Positions 55,368 through 64,000 of a stretch of 64,000 nucleotides of DNA are shown here, one piece after another. The stretch is taken from contig NZ_QNUM01000003.1 in NCBI RefSeq assembly GCF_003574655.1, forward strand, positions 310,001-374,000, in the 5' to 3' direction. A program made the translations under genes and the position numbers. The DNA is from Cohaesibacter haloalkalitolerans (lineage in GTDB: Bacteria > Pseudomonadota > Alphaproteobacteria > Rhizobiales > Cohaesibacteraceae). The notes below the pieces were generated by a model. The model was not told the origin of the DNA. It made no database searches and saw only the letters and a list, made by a program, of their open reading frames with translations. How positions within the stretch are numbered: position 1 is the stretch's first letter; the number at the start of each line of letters is the position of its first letter.

Positions 55368-57545
55368 ATGAAACGTTCATGTCTGACCCTGGGCATTCTT
55401 CTGGTTTCGACCGCTGTCGTACAGGCACAAAGCGAAGCCGAAAAGACTTGGGACGCAATCATGAAGGACCTTAATCAGTCCGGATTGCTGACCGTGACGG
55501 CAGGCTCCGTTCACTATAACGAAGCGTCCGACAGCCTGACCGTACAGAATCTCCTGTACAAGACCGCATTCTCCCTGCCGATGCCAAAGAAGACCATGGC
55601 CAGCAAGGCGGGAGACGGCGCCAGCAAAGACAGCATGTCAAAATCGGGCGACAGCAACGGCGACAGCGACCTGAAGATCAGCGCCGAGGTCACCATCCCC
55701 ACTGCGGTCTACACCGGCCTTCAAATGCAGGAACAGGGCTGGGCCTACGACACCCTCACGATCGACACCTTGAGCGGTGCAATGGATTTCGATTCTCCGG
55801 GAACGGCTGACGACACACGGATCGAGTTGCAATCGCTTGGCAAGTCCACCATGACAGCGGCCTATTCCCCATTCCTTGGTGAGTTCAAGATCGCGCCGTC
55901 GCGTCCGATCGGCAGCGTACTGGACTATGTGCGCCCGTTGCTGCTGCAATCAGGCTACGATGAAACCACCCTCGACGGGATGGTCATCAAGCAGTATATG
56001 GCCGGATCTCAGGACCCGATCCAGACAACTGAAACCGGCCCGATGTCCGTGTCAGATGTCCACAACGGCAGGATCGGCAGCTATGAAGTTGCCAATCAGA
56101 AGACGGACATGATCATCGATGACAAGGGCAGTCTTCCCGCAAAGGCAGATCAGGCCGCAAATCAGACGGAAGATCAGCCGGTCCACATTACCTACTCGAT
56201 CGACAAGACCCGTTACGATGGCTATGACATCGGCGCCCTATGGAGCGCAATCGACCCCAACGCCCCAACCATCGAGGGGACCAGAGACGCGCTGAAAAAG
56301 ATTGAAATGGCCGGTGCCAACCTGACCATCCCCAATCTCGCCGAGGTCAAGATCGGACCCGCCGTCCAGTCGGACATCACCGTCAAGCAGCCAGCTACCT
56401 ATCTCGTGCCGCTGCTGGACAAGATGATTGCTCAGGATATCAACCCGGACGACCTGTCCGAAGAGGACCAGAAGGCGCTGATGACAGCTGGCTTCGATCT
56501 CCTCCGGAGCTTCTCCCTTGGACTTTCCGAGCTGGGCAGAACCGATGTCCAGATCAAGATACCTGATGGTCCGTATGTGGGCCAGAATGCGCAGTTCAGC
56601 TTTGACACCATCCGACAGGCCGGCGTCAGCAGCTATGGCATCAAGGAATCCTCCATCTCGGGCATGACCTATGCCGGGCCGCCGTCCATCACCCTCAAGC
56701 TTGGCCGTCTGGCCATCGATGAACTCGAGTTTGCCGACTACCAGGACATCGAGCGCGTCATGTGGCAATCGATCATGGAAGACAAGGAGCCGGAGGGCAG
56801 CGACGTGGCCAAGCTTGCCCCGAACGCGATGACCCTTGCCCTGTCCGGCCTCGACTATACAGATCAGGAGGGCAATGCGGTGAGTGCCAATGGCGCCAGC
56901 ATCCGCTATGACCGCGCCGGACTGGCCGTTCCGGTCGAAATCTCGACAAAGATCGACAATCTGAAGGTTTCAAAAGCCCTGATCAAGCACCCGCTGGCCA
57001 GCGTATTCCTTGATCAGCTTGGTCTCGATGCCCTCACGGTCAATGAAGAGCTGAGCCTCATCTGGGATGATGAAAGCCAGACCTACATGGTCAATCCGCT
57101 CAATCTGGAACTGCCGGGCGTCGCCGCCCTCTATGGCAACATGGGCGTCGGCGGTGTCATGCGTGACTATCTGGACAAGCCGGAAACCGCGCAGGCCATC
57201 ATGGCCACGGGGACCGTGTTGCCCGCTGCCCTGACCCTTAAGGATCTGGGTGGGCTCAACGAGTTGATCAATCTTGCCGGTGGCGCCATGGGAATGGGGC
57301 CGGACCAGATCCGGAGCATGGCCGGCATGCAGGTCAAGGCTATGATCAGCGGCTTCACCGAACCGGCATTTGCCGATTCTGTCGGCGCGGAAGTCGACCG
57401 TTTCTTCAACGACCCGAAGAGCCTGAAAGTGAGCCTGAGCCCGTCCAGTCCGGTTCCTCTGGCCCAGCTTCTTGGTCTGGCCGCAACGGCGCCCCAGCAG
57501 ATCCCCTATATTCTGGCGATCGGCGTGATTGCCAACAGCGATTAA
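55368..57545 (+). CDS. Large exported protein of unknown function
   Basis: A 725-residue protein with a signal peptide (residues 1-20, MKRSCLTLGILLVSTAVVQA). The mature part starts SEAEKTWDAIMKDLNQSG and shows repeated beta-rich patterns such as LTVNEELSLIWDDESQTYMV and LSLGLSELGRTDVQIKIPD-like stretches. Apart from the signal-peptide cysteine I see almost no cysteine, and there is no second membrane helix, lipobox or enzyme motif. The repeated LTIPNLAEVKIG-type strands suggest a long beta-structured periplasmic body. It is divergent from the EAL pair. GGGGGA lies about eleven bases before the ATG; a TTG six codons earlier overlaps that sequence. No family recognised. Confidence 0.75.
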   Translation: MKRSCLTLGILLVSTAVVQAQSEAEKTWDAIMKDLNQSGLLTVTAGSVHYNEASDSLTVQNLLYKTAFSLPMPKKTMASKAGDGASKDSMSKSGDSNGDSDLKISAEVTIPTAVYTGLQMQEQGWAYDTLTIDTLSGAMDFDSPGTADDTRIELQSLGKSTMTAAYSPFLGEFKIAPSRPIGSVLDYVRPLLLQSGYDETTLDGMVIKQYMAGSQDPIQTTETGPMSVSDVHNGRIGSYEVANQKTDMIIDDKGSLPAKADQAANQTEDQPVHITYSIDKTRYDGYDIGALWSAIDPNAPTIEGTRDALKKIEMAGANLTIPNLAEVKIGPAVQSDITVKQPATYLVPLLDKMIAQDINPDDLSEEDQKALMTAGFDLLRSFSLGLSELGRTDVQIKIPDGPYVGQNAQFSFDTIRQAGVSSYGIKESSISGMTYAGPPSITLKLGRLAIDELEFADYQDIERVMWQSIMEDKEPEGSDVAKLAPNAMTLALSGLDYTDQEGNAVSANGASIRYDRAGLAVPVEISTKIDNLKVSKALIKHPLASVFLDQLGLDALTVNEELSLIWDDESQTYMVNPLNLELPGVAALYGNMGVGGVMRDYLDKPETAQAIMATGTVLPAALTLKDLGGLNELINLAGGAMGMGPDQIRSMAGMQVKAMISGFTEPAFADSVGAEVDRFFNDPKSLKVSLSPSSPVPLAQLLGLAATAPQQIPYILAIGVIANSD

Positions 57546-57611
57546 CGACCGAAGATCAACGGCCAAAGATTAACGACAAGTCCGTTAATCACGACATTGC
57601 AGCAGGCAAAG

Positions 57612-57640
57612 AAAAAGGCGGCTTTCAAAGCCGCCTTTTT
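57612..57640. terminator. Bidirectional terminator
   Basis: AAAAAGGCGGC, a seven-base loop and GCCGCCTTTTT form an eleven-base stem between the convergent secreted protein gene and aspS. Confidence 0.94.
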
Positions 57641-57669
57641 CATGCAATTCATTTGCTTGCAAGCGTTTC

Positions 57670-59451
57670 TTATTCTGGAAGATTAAGACGCAGATGCAAT
57701 TCGCGAAGCTGCTGGTTGGTGGCGTTGCTCGGCGCACCCATCAACAGGTCCTGAGCCTGCTGGTTCATCGGGAACAGAGAGATTTCGCGCAGGTTCGGTG
57801 TGCCGCAGAGCAGCATGATGATGCGGTCCATTCCGGCAGCCATGCCACCATGCGGAGGAGCGCCATACTGGAACGCGCGATACATGCCGCCGAAGCGTTC
57901 CTGCAGAACGTCTTCACTGTAACCGGCAATCTCGAAGGCCTTCTTCATGACTTCGATACTGTGGTTACGAATGGCACCGGAGCCGATTTCATAGCCGTTG
58001 CAGACCACGTCATACTGATAGGCGTCCAGTTCGAGCGGATCAGTGTTTTCCAACCCTTCCAGCGCGCCTTTCGGCATGGAGAACGGGTTGTGGCAGAAGT
58101 CCACCTTCTCTTCGTCTTCGTTCCACTCATACATCGGGAAGTCGACGATCCAGCACAGATCGAAGCGATCACGGTCGATGAGGTTGAGCTCTTCACCCAC
58201 CCGGTTACGGGCACGACCGGCAAAGTCATAGAATTTCTTCGGATCACCGGCAACAAAGAAGCAGGCGTCACCGGCATCCAGTCCGAGCTGGGTGCGGATG
58301 GCCTCCGTGCGTTCCGGACCGATATTCTTGGCAAGAGGACCAGCCCCTTCCAGAGATCCGTCTTCGCCCTTGCGCCAGAAGATATAGCCAAGGCCAGCCT
58401 GACCTTCGCTCTGAGCCCAGCTGTTCATGCGGTCGCAGAAGGTACGGGCACCACCGGTCTTGGCCGGAATACCCCAGACTTCATTGCTGCCCTCTTCGAG
58501 CATGCGTGCAAAAATCTTGAAGCCCGAGCCACGGAAGTGGTCGGACACTTCTTCCATGACGATCGGAATACGCAGGTCAGGCTTGTCAGAGCCATATTTG
58601 CGCAGCGATTCCTTGTAAGGAATGCGCGGGAATTCCTGCGTCACAGGCTTGCCTTCGGCAAATTCCTCGAACAGGCCACGAATGACCGGTTCCATCGTCG
58701 TCAGAATGTCTTCCTGCTCGACAAAGCTCATTTCCATATCGAGCTGATAGAACTCGCCCGGCAGACGGTCTGCGCGCGGGTCTTCATCGCGGAAGCATGG
58801 GGCGATCTGGAAATATTTGTCGAAACCGGACATCATCAGCAGCTGCTTGAACTGCTGCGGAGCCTGCGGCAGAGCGTAGAACTTGCCCGGATGAATGCGC
58901 GAAGGCACCAGGAAGTCACGGGCACCTTCTGGAGAGGAAGCCGTCAGGATTGGCGTCTGGAATTCGTTGAACCCGATCGCGTTCATGCGACGGCGAGCTG
59001 AGGCGATGATGGCGGAGCGCTTCAGGATGTTTGCGTGCAAGGTTTCGCGGCGCAAGTCGAGGAAGCGGAATTTGAGGCGCGTGTCTTCCGGATAGTCCGG
59101 CTCACCGAAGACCGGAAGAGGCAGCTCTTTGGAAGCGCCCAGAACGTCCAGCTTGGAAATGAAGATTTCGATCTTGCCGGTCGGCAACGTCTCGTTAATT
59201 GTGTCTTCCGAACGAGCCTTGACCTCGCCTTCGACCCTGACACACCACTCGCCACGCACTTTTTCAGCGTCTGCGAAAGCTGGAGAATCCGGATCGGCCA
59301 CGACCTGGGTGAGACCATACTGGTCGCGCAAATCGATGAAAAGAAGACCGCCATGGTCGCGTACACGGTGTACCCAACCGGACAGACGAACATTTTCGCC
59401 CACATGGCTATCACGGAGATCGCCACAGGTATGGCTGCGATAAGGATGCAT
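57670..59451 (-). CDS. aspS: Aspartyl-tRNA synthetase
   Basis: A 593-residue bacterial class II synthetase that charges tRNA-Asp. The N-terminal OB fold binds the anticodon ([20 protein letters not shown]). The catalytic domain shows [34 protein letters not shown] (motif 2) and [13 protein letters not shown] (motif 3). A GAD insertion domain occupies about 290-420. The ATG giving [18 protein letters not shown] has AGGG upstream; an earlier in-frame ATG adds 15 residues without homology. Whether it is non-discriminating for tRNA-Asn cannot be told here. Confidence 0.97.
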   Translation of the reverse strand: MHPYRSHTCGDLRDSHVGENVRLSGWVHRVRDHGGLLFIDLRDQYGLTQVVADPDSPAFADAEKVRGEWCVRVEGEVKARSEDTINETLPTGKIEIFISKLDVLGASKELPLPVFGEPDYPEDTRLKFRFLDLRRETLHANILKRSAIIASARRRMNAIGFNEFQTPILTASSPEGARDFLVPSRIHPGKFYALPQAPQQFKQLLMMSGFDKYFQIAPCFRDEDPRADRLPGEFYQLDMEMSFVEQEDILTTMEPVIRGLFEEFAEGKPVTQEFPRIPYKESLRKYGSDKPDLRIPIVMEEVSDHFRGSGFKIFARMLEEGSNEVWGIPAKTGGARTFCDRMNSWAQSEGQAGLGYIFWRKGEDGSLEGAGPLAKNIGPERTEAIRTQLGLDAGDACFFVAGDPKKFYDFAGRARNRVGEELNLIDRDRFDLCWIVDFPMYEWNEDEEKVDFCHNPFSMPKGALEGLENTDPLELDAYQYDVVCNGYEIGSGAIRNHSIEVMKKAFEIAGYSEDVLQERFGGMYRAFQYGAPPHGGMAAGMDRIIMLLCGTPNLREISLFPMNQQAQDLLMGAPSNATNQQLRELHLRLNLPE

Positions 59452-59577
59452 GAATAAACCCTGATGCTTGAGATGCCGGCTTGCCATTTGCATCAAACGG
59501 GAACGCCCGCATCTCGAATTGAACTTTACCGATAAATCGACCCGCTTTTAATAGAGCGCAATTCTATCGGTTTCAAC

Positions 59578-59604
59578 GCAAAAAGGGCGCAGAACCTACG
59601 CCCT
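59578..59604 (-). terminator. Terminator after the GNAT gene
   Basis: On the minus strand AGGGCG, a nine-base loop and CGCCCT are followed by TTTT. It lies between the GNAT gene and aspS, which therefore are probably separate transcripts. Confidence 0.7.
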
Positions 59605-59735
59605 ATGCAAAAATCTGCCCGGACCCTGCAACGGCTTGGGCAGGGTGTCAAGCCAAACCGCGAAAAAGTCCGGCTTTTCCGAAAGAAACTGGATTTTCGA
59701 TGGGAATGCCACGCATTCGCCCTCAGGATCAATCC

Positions 59736-60236
59736 CTATTGGACGCTCATGAAAGCTTCAGGGAATTCAAACCGGCCATAAGGCATCCTGTTGTCAAACG
59801 GCATCACCATGATGCCGTCCGCATCGGCCTGTCTGGCGGCCAGCTGCGGTGCATTGAGGAAGCCAAGCGGCTTGAAATAGTCGGGATCCCCGACAATCGC
59901 CACGCCCCGGCCATGCATCGACCGCAGGATTTCGAGACCCTCGGCAATCAGCGCCTTACGTATCCCCTGACTCTGGCATTCAGGCAGGACCGAAATGGAA
60001 CCGAGCGCATACCACCCCTTGTCCCCCGCCGTAACACGCAGGGGGAAGAACGCAGCATGCCCAACGATGGTACCATCGATCTCGGCGACCAGCGACAGGG
60101 CCAGCATGCCCGACTTGCGCATTTCATTGAGCGTATGATAGCCGCCCAGCTTGCCAACCTGATGCAATTTGGCAGCAGCCAGTGTCACATTCATGATCGC
60201 CTCGAAGTCGGCGACCGTCTCTTTTCTGATTTCCAT
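59736..60236 (-). CDS. GNAT-family N-acetyltransferase
   Basis: A 166-residue acetyltransferase. The N-terminus MEIRKETVADFEAIMNVT is typical. The acetyl-CoA loop appears in ALGSISVLPECQSQGIRKALIAEG (the Q/RxxGxG/A-type region is QSQGIRKA). The C-terminus has FLNAPQLAARQADADGIMVM, close to the YhbS-like predicted acetyltransferase group. The substrate is unknown. The start at 60236 was chosen since GGA lies upstream and the longer reading lacks GNAT similarity. It is divergent from rnd across 264 bases. Confidence 0.87.
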   Translation of the reverse strand: MEIRKETVADFEAIMNVTLAAAKLHQVGKLGGYHTLNEMRKSGMLALSLVAEIDGTIVGHAAFFPLRVTAGDKGWYALGSISVLPECQSQGIRKALIAEGLEILRSMHGRGVAIVGDPDYFKPLGFLNAPQLAARQADADGIMVMPFDNRMPYGRFEFPEAFMSVQ

Positions 60237-60500
60237 GGAGCATTCCGACGTAAACAACAACACACAGCGAGCGATGGCCAGCGGCATCGAAAAAGTAAAT
60301 CACGCAAGCCCGTTAAACAAAAGCTCTCCGAAAAGCTATGCAACAAAAGATTGACGACACAGCCATATTTGAGGAAATTTGTAAAATCATACAATTGAGG
60401 TTTCATTTTCTCTCAACACATTGCAATATTCCCCACTGTTGGCCCTGATGAAACAAAGAGTCGGCGACAAAACAAGAAATGTTCGATATAAGCGGACCCG

Positions 60501-61733
60501 ATGAAGACGATAACAACTACTGCCGAATTGGCAGACGCTTGCACAAAATGCGCGAAACACCCCTACGTCACGGTTGACACCGAGTTTCTGCGTGAAACGA
60601 CCTATTGGCCGAAACTTTGCCTCATCCAGATGGCTGTGCCGGATGACGCCTTTCTCATCGACCCGATGGCAGAGGGCCTGGACCTTGCGCCCTTCTTTGC
60701 GTTGATGGCCGACGAGAGCGTGATCAAGGTTTTCCATGCAGGCCGTCAGGACATCGAAATCATCTACCATCTGGGCAAGTTGATCCCCTCTCCCATGTTT
60801 GACACGCAAGTGGCGGCCATGGTGTGCGGTTTTGGGGACTCCATTTCCTACGATCAGCTCGTCCAGCGCCTTACGGGAAACCGCATCGACAAGTCCCATC
60901 GCTATACCGACTGGTCGCGCCGTCCGCTGACTGAGAAGCAGCTGACCTATGCGCTTGCCGATGTCACCCATCTGCGCGATGTCTACCACGCTCTTAGCGA
61001 CAATCTGAAAGAACAGAACCGCTGCGAATGGGTGCAGGAGGAAATGGAAATCCTGACCTCTCCGGACACCTATTACACTGCCCCGATCGATGCCTGGAAG
61101 CGCATGAAGCTGCGCATTCGCAAGCCTCGCGAGTTTGTCGCGCTGAAAATGCTGGCCGCATGGCGAGAATCCGAGGCGCAGAGCCGCGATGTGCCGCGCA
61201 ACCGCATCCTCAAGGACGAAGCCATTTTCGAACTGGCCGTGCATCAGCCGCAGACCCCGGAAGCCCTCACCGCCTTGCGGTCCATTTCCAAGGGCTACGA
61301 GCGTTCGAAAACGGGCCAGGACCTTTTGCAACTGATGCATGAGATCTCGGAAATCCCGACGACGGATCTGCCCGAGGTTCCCAAGGGCAAGAACCAGCCG
61401 GAAGGTTCGGGTGCCGCTGTCGACCTGATGAAGGTTCTGCTCAAACTGATCTCGGAACAGCACGGTGTTGCTGCCAAGATCATCGCCACGGTCGACGATC
61501 TCGAAAAGATCGCCTGTGACGATGACGCCGAAGTGACCGCCATGAAAGGCTGGCGTCGGGAGATGTTCGGCCAGTATGCCATCAAGATCAAGAAGGGCGA
61601 AATCGCCCTGCGTCTGGAGGGCAAGCGTGTCGGGATGATCGAATGCGACCCCCCGGTTCTGCAACCCCAGTCCCGCAATGGCAAGAAGTCTGGCAAGGGC
61701 CGCAAGGAAAAGCAGACCGAAGCCTCTGCCTGA
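60501..61733 (+). CDS. rnd: Ribonuclease D
   Basis: A 410-residue 3'-5' exoribonuclease of the DEDD family that trims tRNA and other stable RNA ends. The DEDDy motifs are VTVDTEFLRE (Asp, Glu), KVFHAGRQDIEIIYHLG and the YALADVTHLRDVY block with tyrosine and aspartate. An HRDC domain follows at about residues 210-290 (LAAWRESEAQSRDVPRNRIL). A basic Ser/Lys-rich tail ends the protein. The ATG lacks a strong ribosome-binding site. No strong terminator follows. Confidence 0.95.
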   Translation: MKTITTTAELADACTKCAKHPYVTVDTEFLRETTYWPKLCLIQMAVPDDAFLIDPMAEGLDLAPFFALMADESVIKVFHAGRQDIEIIYHLGKLIPSPMFDTQVAAMVCGFGDSISYDQLVQRLTGNRIDKSHRYTDWSRRPLTEKQLTYALADVTHLRDVYHALSDNLKEQNRCEWVQEEMEILTSPDTYYTAPIDAWKRMKLRIRKPREFVALKMLAAWRESEAQSRDVPRNRILKDEAIFELAVHQPQTPEALTALRSISKGYERSKTGQDLLQLMHEISEIPTTDLPEVPKGKNQPEGSGAAVDLMKVLLKLISEQHGVAAKIIATVDDLEKIACDDDAEVTAMKGWRREMFGQYAIKIKKGEIALRLEGKRVGMIECDPPVLQPQSRNGKKSGKGRKEKQTEASA

Positions 61734-62053
61734 TGAATACCCCCCAAGGCGCGCCCAGCGTGCGCCTTGACCACCGGTCTCCCCCACCGGCCAATTAAGA
61801 TCCGGCATGATCCTCTGGACAACACCTGAGGATCATCCTAATAGAACAAGTCCAGACATAACGGGCAGAATGGTCCCGGCCACGGCCACAAGACGGTTTG
61901 CCCGCCCCTAAAATTCCTCACGACTTGAACAGCCCTCCTCCCGCATGCAGCCCACACCGGCACATGGTCAAAGCCTCGCAAGCGCTGCACACAGTAAGGT
62001 GATGCGCAAAGGATATGGTTGCCAGGCTCGCCGAAACCTTCAGGATGCCCTTC
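61734..62053. other. Intergenic region with inverted repeat
   Basis: A 320-base gap between rnd and the MFS gene. It contains a perfect nine-base inverted repeat, ATGATCCTC (61807-61815) and GAGGATCAT (61828-61836), with a 12-base loop and no T-run. This could be a weak terminator or an operator. I see no gene in the rest. Confidence 0.5.
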
Positions 62054-63307
62054 ATGAATTTCAGACTGACGTCGGTTTTTCGCTCCCTGAGCACCTTCAA
62101 CTATCGTCTCTGGTTCTTTGGCGCCCTGATTTCCAACATCGGCACATGGATGCAACGCACGGCGCAGGACTGGCTGGTGCTGACCCAGCTGACCGATCAC
62201 AGCGCCTCGGCTGTTGGCATGACCATGGCCTTCCAGTTCGGCCCACAGTTGCTGCTGTTCCCGGTCACCGGGCTGGTCGCGGACATGTTCGACCGGCGCA
62301 AGCTGATGATCGTCACGCAAACGGTGATGGGCATCATCTCCCTTCTGCTCGGCTTTCTTGTCATTGCCGATCTGGTCGAGCTTTGGCATGTCTACCTGCT
62401 CGCCTTCCTGTTCGGCTGCGGTGCGGCCTTTGATGCACCAGCCCGCCAGATCTTTGTCAGCGAACTGGTCGCCAAGAAGGACATCTCGAACGCGGTTGCG
62501 CTCAACTCGACCTCCTTCAACAGTGCCCGCATGATCGGCCCTGCAATTGCGGGCATCCTGATTGCCGCCTTTGACACTGGGCCGGCGTTCATTCTCAACG
62601 GATTGTCCTTTGGTGCGGTCCTGCTGTCGCTACTGATGATCCGGCAATCCGAATTGCAGCCCAGCGTTCATGCCCGCCGTTCGGCCAAGGGCATTCTAGA
62701 CGGTTTCCACTATGCCTTTGGGCGCAAGGATCTGCGCGTGATGCTGATCATGCTGTTCCTTATCGGCACCTTCGGCATGAACTTCCCGATCTACATCTCC
62801 ACCATGGGCGTCAAGCTATTCAACGCCGACGCGCAAGGCTACGGACTGTTGACCACCTTCTCTGCCATCGGCACCCTGATCGGAGCCCTGATGGCAGCGG
62901 GTCGGGAACTGCCCCGGTTTGAGACCCTGTTCATCGGCACAGCGCTATTCGGCGTCGGCTGCACGTTGGCGGCTCTGACGCCGAGCTACTGGTGGTTCGC
63001 GGTCACGCTGATTCTGGTCGGGCTGTCGGCGATGACATTCCTCAACACATCCAACGCCCTGATGCTGCTGTCCACCACCCCGGAAATGCGTGGGAGGGTC
63101 ATGGCGCTGCGGTTTGCCATCACCATGGGCGGCACCCCGATCGGTGCCCCCATCGTCGGCTGGGTCGCCGATAATCTCGGGCCGAGATGGGCCTTGGGCG
63201 TGGGTGCTCTGGCCGGGTTCGTGGCAGCCATGGTCGCGCTCTATCACTTCACCAAAAGCAGAGCCCTCAACGAGCCGGTGATGATCACCCCCGATGAGCA
63301 AGTCTGA
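62054..63307 (+). CDS. MFS transporter (EntS/DUF894-like exporter)
   Basis: A 417-residue major facilitator with about 12 membrane helices. The N-terminus RSLSTFNYRLWFFGALISNI and GTWMQRTAQDWLVL are typical of the MFS_3/EntS-like branch. The loop 2-3 motif is VTGLVADMFDRRKLMI. GAAFDAPARQIFVSELV matches this exporter branch. The substrate is unknown; relatives export siderophores or drugs. AGGATGCCCTTC precedes the ATG at 62054; in-frame ATGs three and thirteen codons earlier are less well placed. It converges on the unknown gene at the window edge. Confidence 0.9.
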   Translation: MNFRLTSVFRSLSTFNYRLWFFGALISNIGTWMQRTAQDWLVLTQLTDHSASAVGMTMAFQFGPQLLLFPVTGLVADMFDRRKLMIVTQTVMGIISLLLGFLVIADLVELWHVYLLAFLFGCGAAFDAPARQIFVSELVAKKDISNAVALNSTSFNSARMIGPAIAGILIAAFDTGPAFILNGLSFGAVLLSLLMIRQSELQPSVHARRSAKGILDGFHYAFGRKDLRVMLIMLFLIGTFGMNFPIYISTMGVKLFNADAQGYGLLTTFSAIGTLIGALMAAGRELPRFETLFIGTALFGVGCTLAALTPSYWWFAVTLILVGLSAMTFLNTSNALMLLSTTPEMRGRVMALRFAITMGGTPIGAPIVGWVADNLGPRWALGVGALAGFVAAMVALYHFTKSRALNEPVMITPDEQV

Positions 63308-63359
63308 GCGAAAACCTTTGGGTGAGCTGCTCTGGAAGAGCATCGCGCGGCATGGCCAA

Positions 63360-64000
63360 TCAGGCTTCGCCCGCCACCTCGCCAATGGAATCCAGATCGA
63401 AGTCTTCCTCGCCATCGTCCGGCTCCACCCGCTCTGCACCTTCCAGTTTCTTATAAGGCAGATCGCGGAACTGCTCGACCAATTGCTCCCACAGGGCCGA
63501 CAGCAGCGCAATGGGCACAGCCTCATCCTTCAGCACGGCCTTGACTTCCAACAGCCGGTCCTGCTCGACTTTGGAGAAGGTCAGCGCCATTTCCGCAGGC
63601 AGATCCGCTTCAATCCGCGTGATCTCGACAAAGGTGGCCGAGCCCTCATCAACGGAAAGCACACTCTTGGCCATGACGAAATCCGCACCGGGCGGAAAGA
63701 TGCTGTGTGAGACATCCCCAAGGGTAACTTCCCGCCAGCTGGGCCAAACCTCACTGGCAAAGCTGTCGCCCTGATCGTCAAAATCCTCCTGACACCAGTC
63801 GATGTTGCCTGCACCCTCCTCGACAAGGTCTTCCTCGAAGGTCACGCGCACTTCCACCAGATAGCCATAGTCGACGATGGAGATCAGCCCATCCTCGATC
63901 GCCTCGGGATCACTGGCGGCAAACAGCACATATTCGCCATAGGGAACCCTGTCGCGATAGCAAGCCTCGACGGACACCGGCGTGACCGGCGCATTCCTGT
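63360..64000 (-). CDS. Unknown protein (5' end outside window)
   Basis: The last 213 complete codons of a gene that enters from the right edge; the frame stays open to base 64000. A GTG at 63977 is a possible internal start, but the upstream frame reads on (RNAPVTP). The protein is acidic, with regions such as VEVRVTFEEDLVEEGAGNID, DVSHSIFPPGADFVMAKSVL and the tail GEEDFDLDSIGEVAGEA. No membrane helix, signal or enzyme motif is visible. I do not recognise the family. Codon use matches its neighbours, so it is likely a real gene. Confidence 0.7.
   Translation of the reverse strand, partial: RNAPVTPVSVEACYRDRVPYGEYVLFAASDPEAIEDGLISIVDYGYLVEVRVTFEEDLVEEGAGNIDWCQEDFDDQGDSFASEVWPSWREVTLGDVSHSIFPPGADFVMAKSVLSVDEGSATFVEITRIEADLPAEMALTFSKVEQDRLLEVKAVLKDEAVPIALLSALWEQLVEQFRDLPYKKLEGAERVEPDDGEEDFDLDSIGEVAGEA

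Overview
This window looks like chromosomal core DNA of an alphaproteobacterium, most likely in the order Hyphomicrobiales (Rhizobiales). The evidence is a SUF operon with an extra IscS/NifS-type desulfurase, divergent rne and amiC-mrcA-prfB, the block M48 protease-dsbA-aroQ-accB-accC-aat-DUF2155-NDUFA12, a B12-dependent ribonucleotide reductase (NrdJ), AMP nucleosidase and a YhdP-like AsmA protein. Genus is not determinable here; a marine or host-associated lineage is only an inference from the TRAP sugar-acid cluster. No insertion sequence, prophage, CRISPR array, tRNA or rRNA was seen.

Layout. 1-7202 (minus): iron-sulfur assembly operon, desulfurase-sufB-sufC-sufD-sufS-sufT-sufA, with sufA cut by the window edge. 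An IscR-type palindrome lies in the divergent region at 7427-7451. 7567-11531: alpha/beta hydrolase, methyltransferase, anmK and tyrS. 11683-17645: a large AsmA/DUF3971 envelope protein, a Bcp-type peroxiredoxin and an M23 endopeptidase. 17646-18060: a convergent gap that can fold into a long structured RNA. 18061-23559 (minus): prfB with a programmed +1 frameshift, mrcA (PBP1A) and amiC. 24394-27417: rne behind an 834-base leader region. 27509-36948: aminotransferase, M48 protease, DsbA-like oxidoreductase, aroQ, accBC, aat, DUF2155 protein, complex I NDUFA12 subunit and a response regulator. 37649-41377: nrdJ with NrdR-type boxes upstream.

The most accessory-looking part is 41667-47555 (minus): a TRAP transporter (dctP, dctQ, dctM) with an embedded GntR/FCD regulator and an L-fuconate dehydratase. 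A good sigma70-like promoter overlapped by a GntR-type palindrome precedes dctP, so import and dehydration of a sugar acid look like one regulated unit. It is followed by a cupin/Lrp divergent pair, a LysE exporter, a small secreted protein, AMP nucleosidase, two tandem membrane EAL phosphodiesterases and a large secreted protein of unknown function. The window ends with aspS, a GNAT acetyltransferase, rnd, an MFS exporter and a truncated unknown gene.

I did not find a clearly new multi-gene system. The best candidates for something undescribed are the structured element at 17653-18012, the double hairpin at 41494-41649 and the unknown secreted protein beside the EAL pair. Start codons were refined by looking for Shine-Dalgarno sequences. 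All family assignments come from reading motifs, not from database searches.
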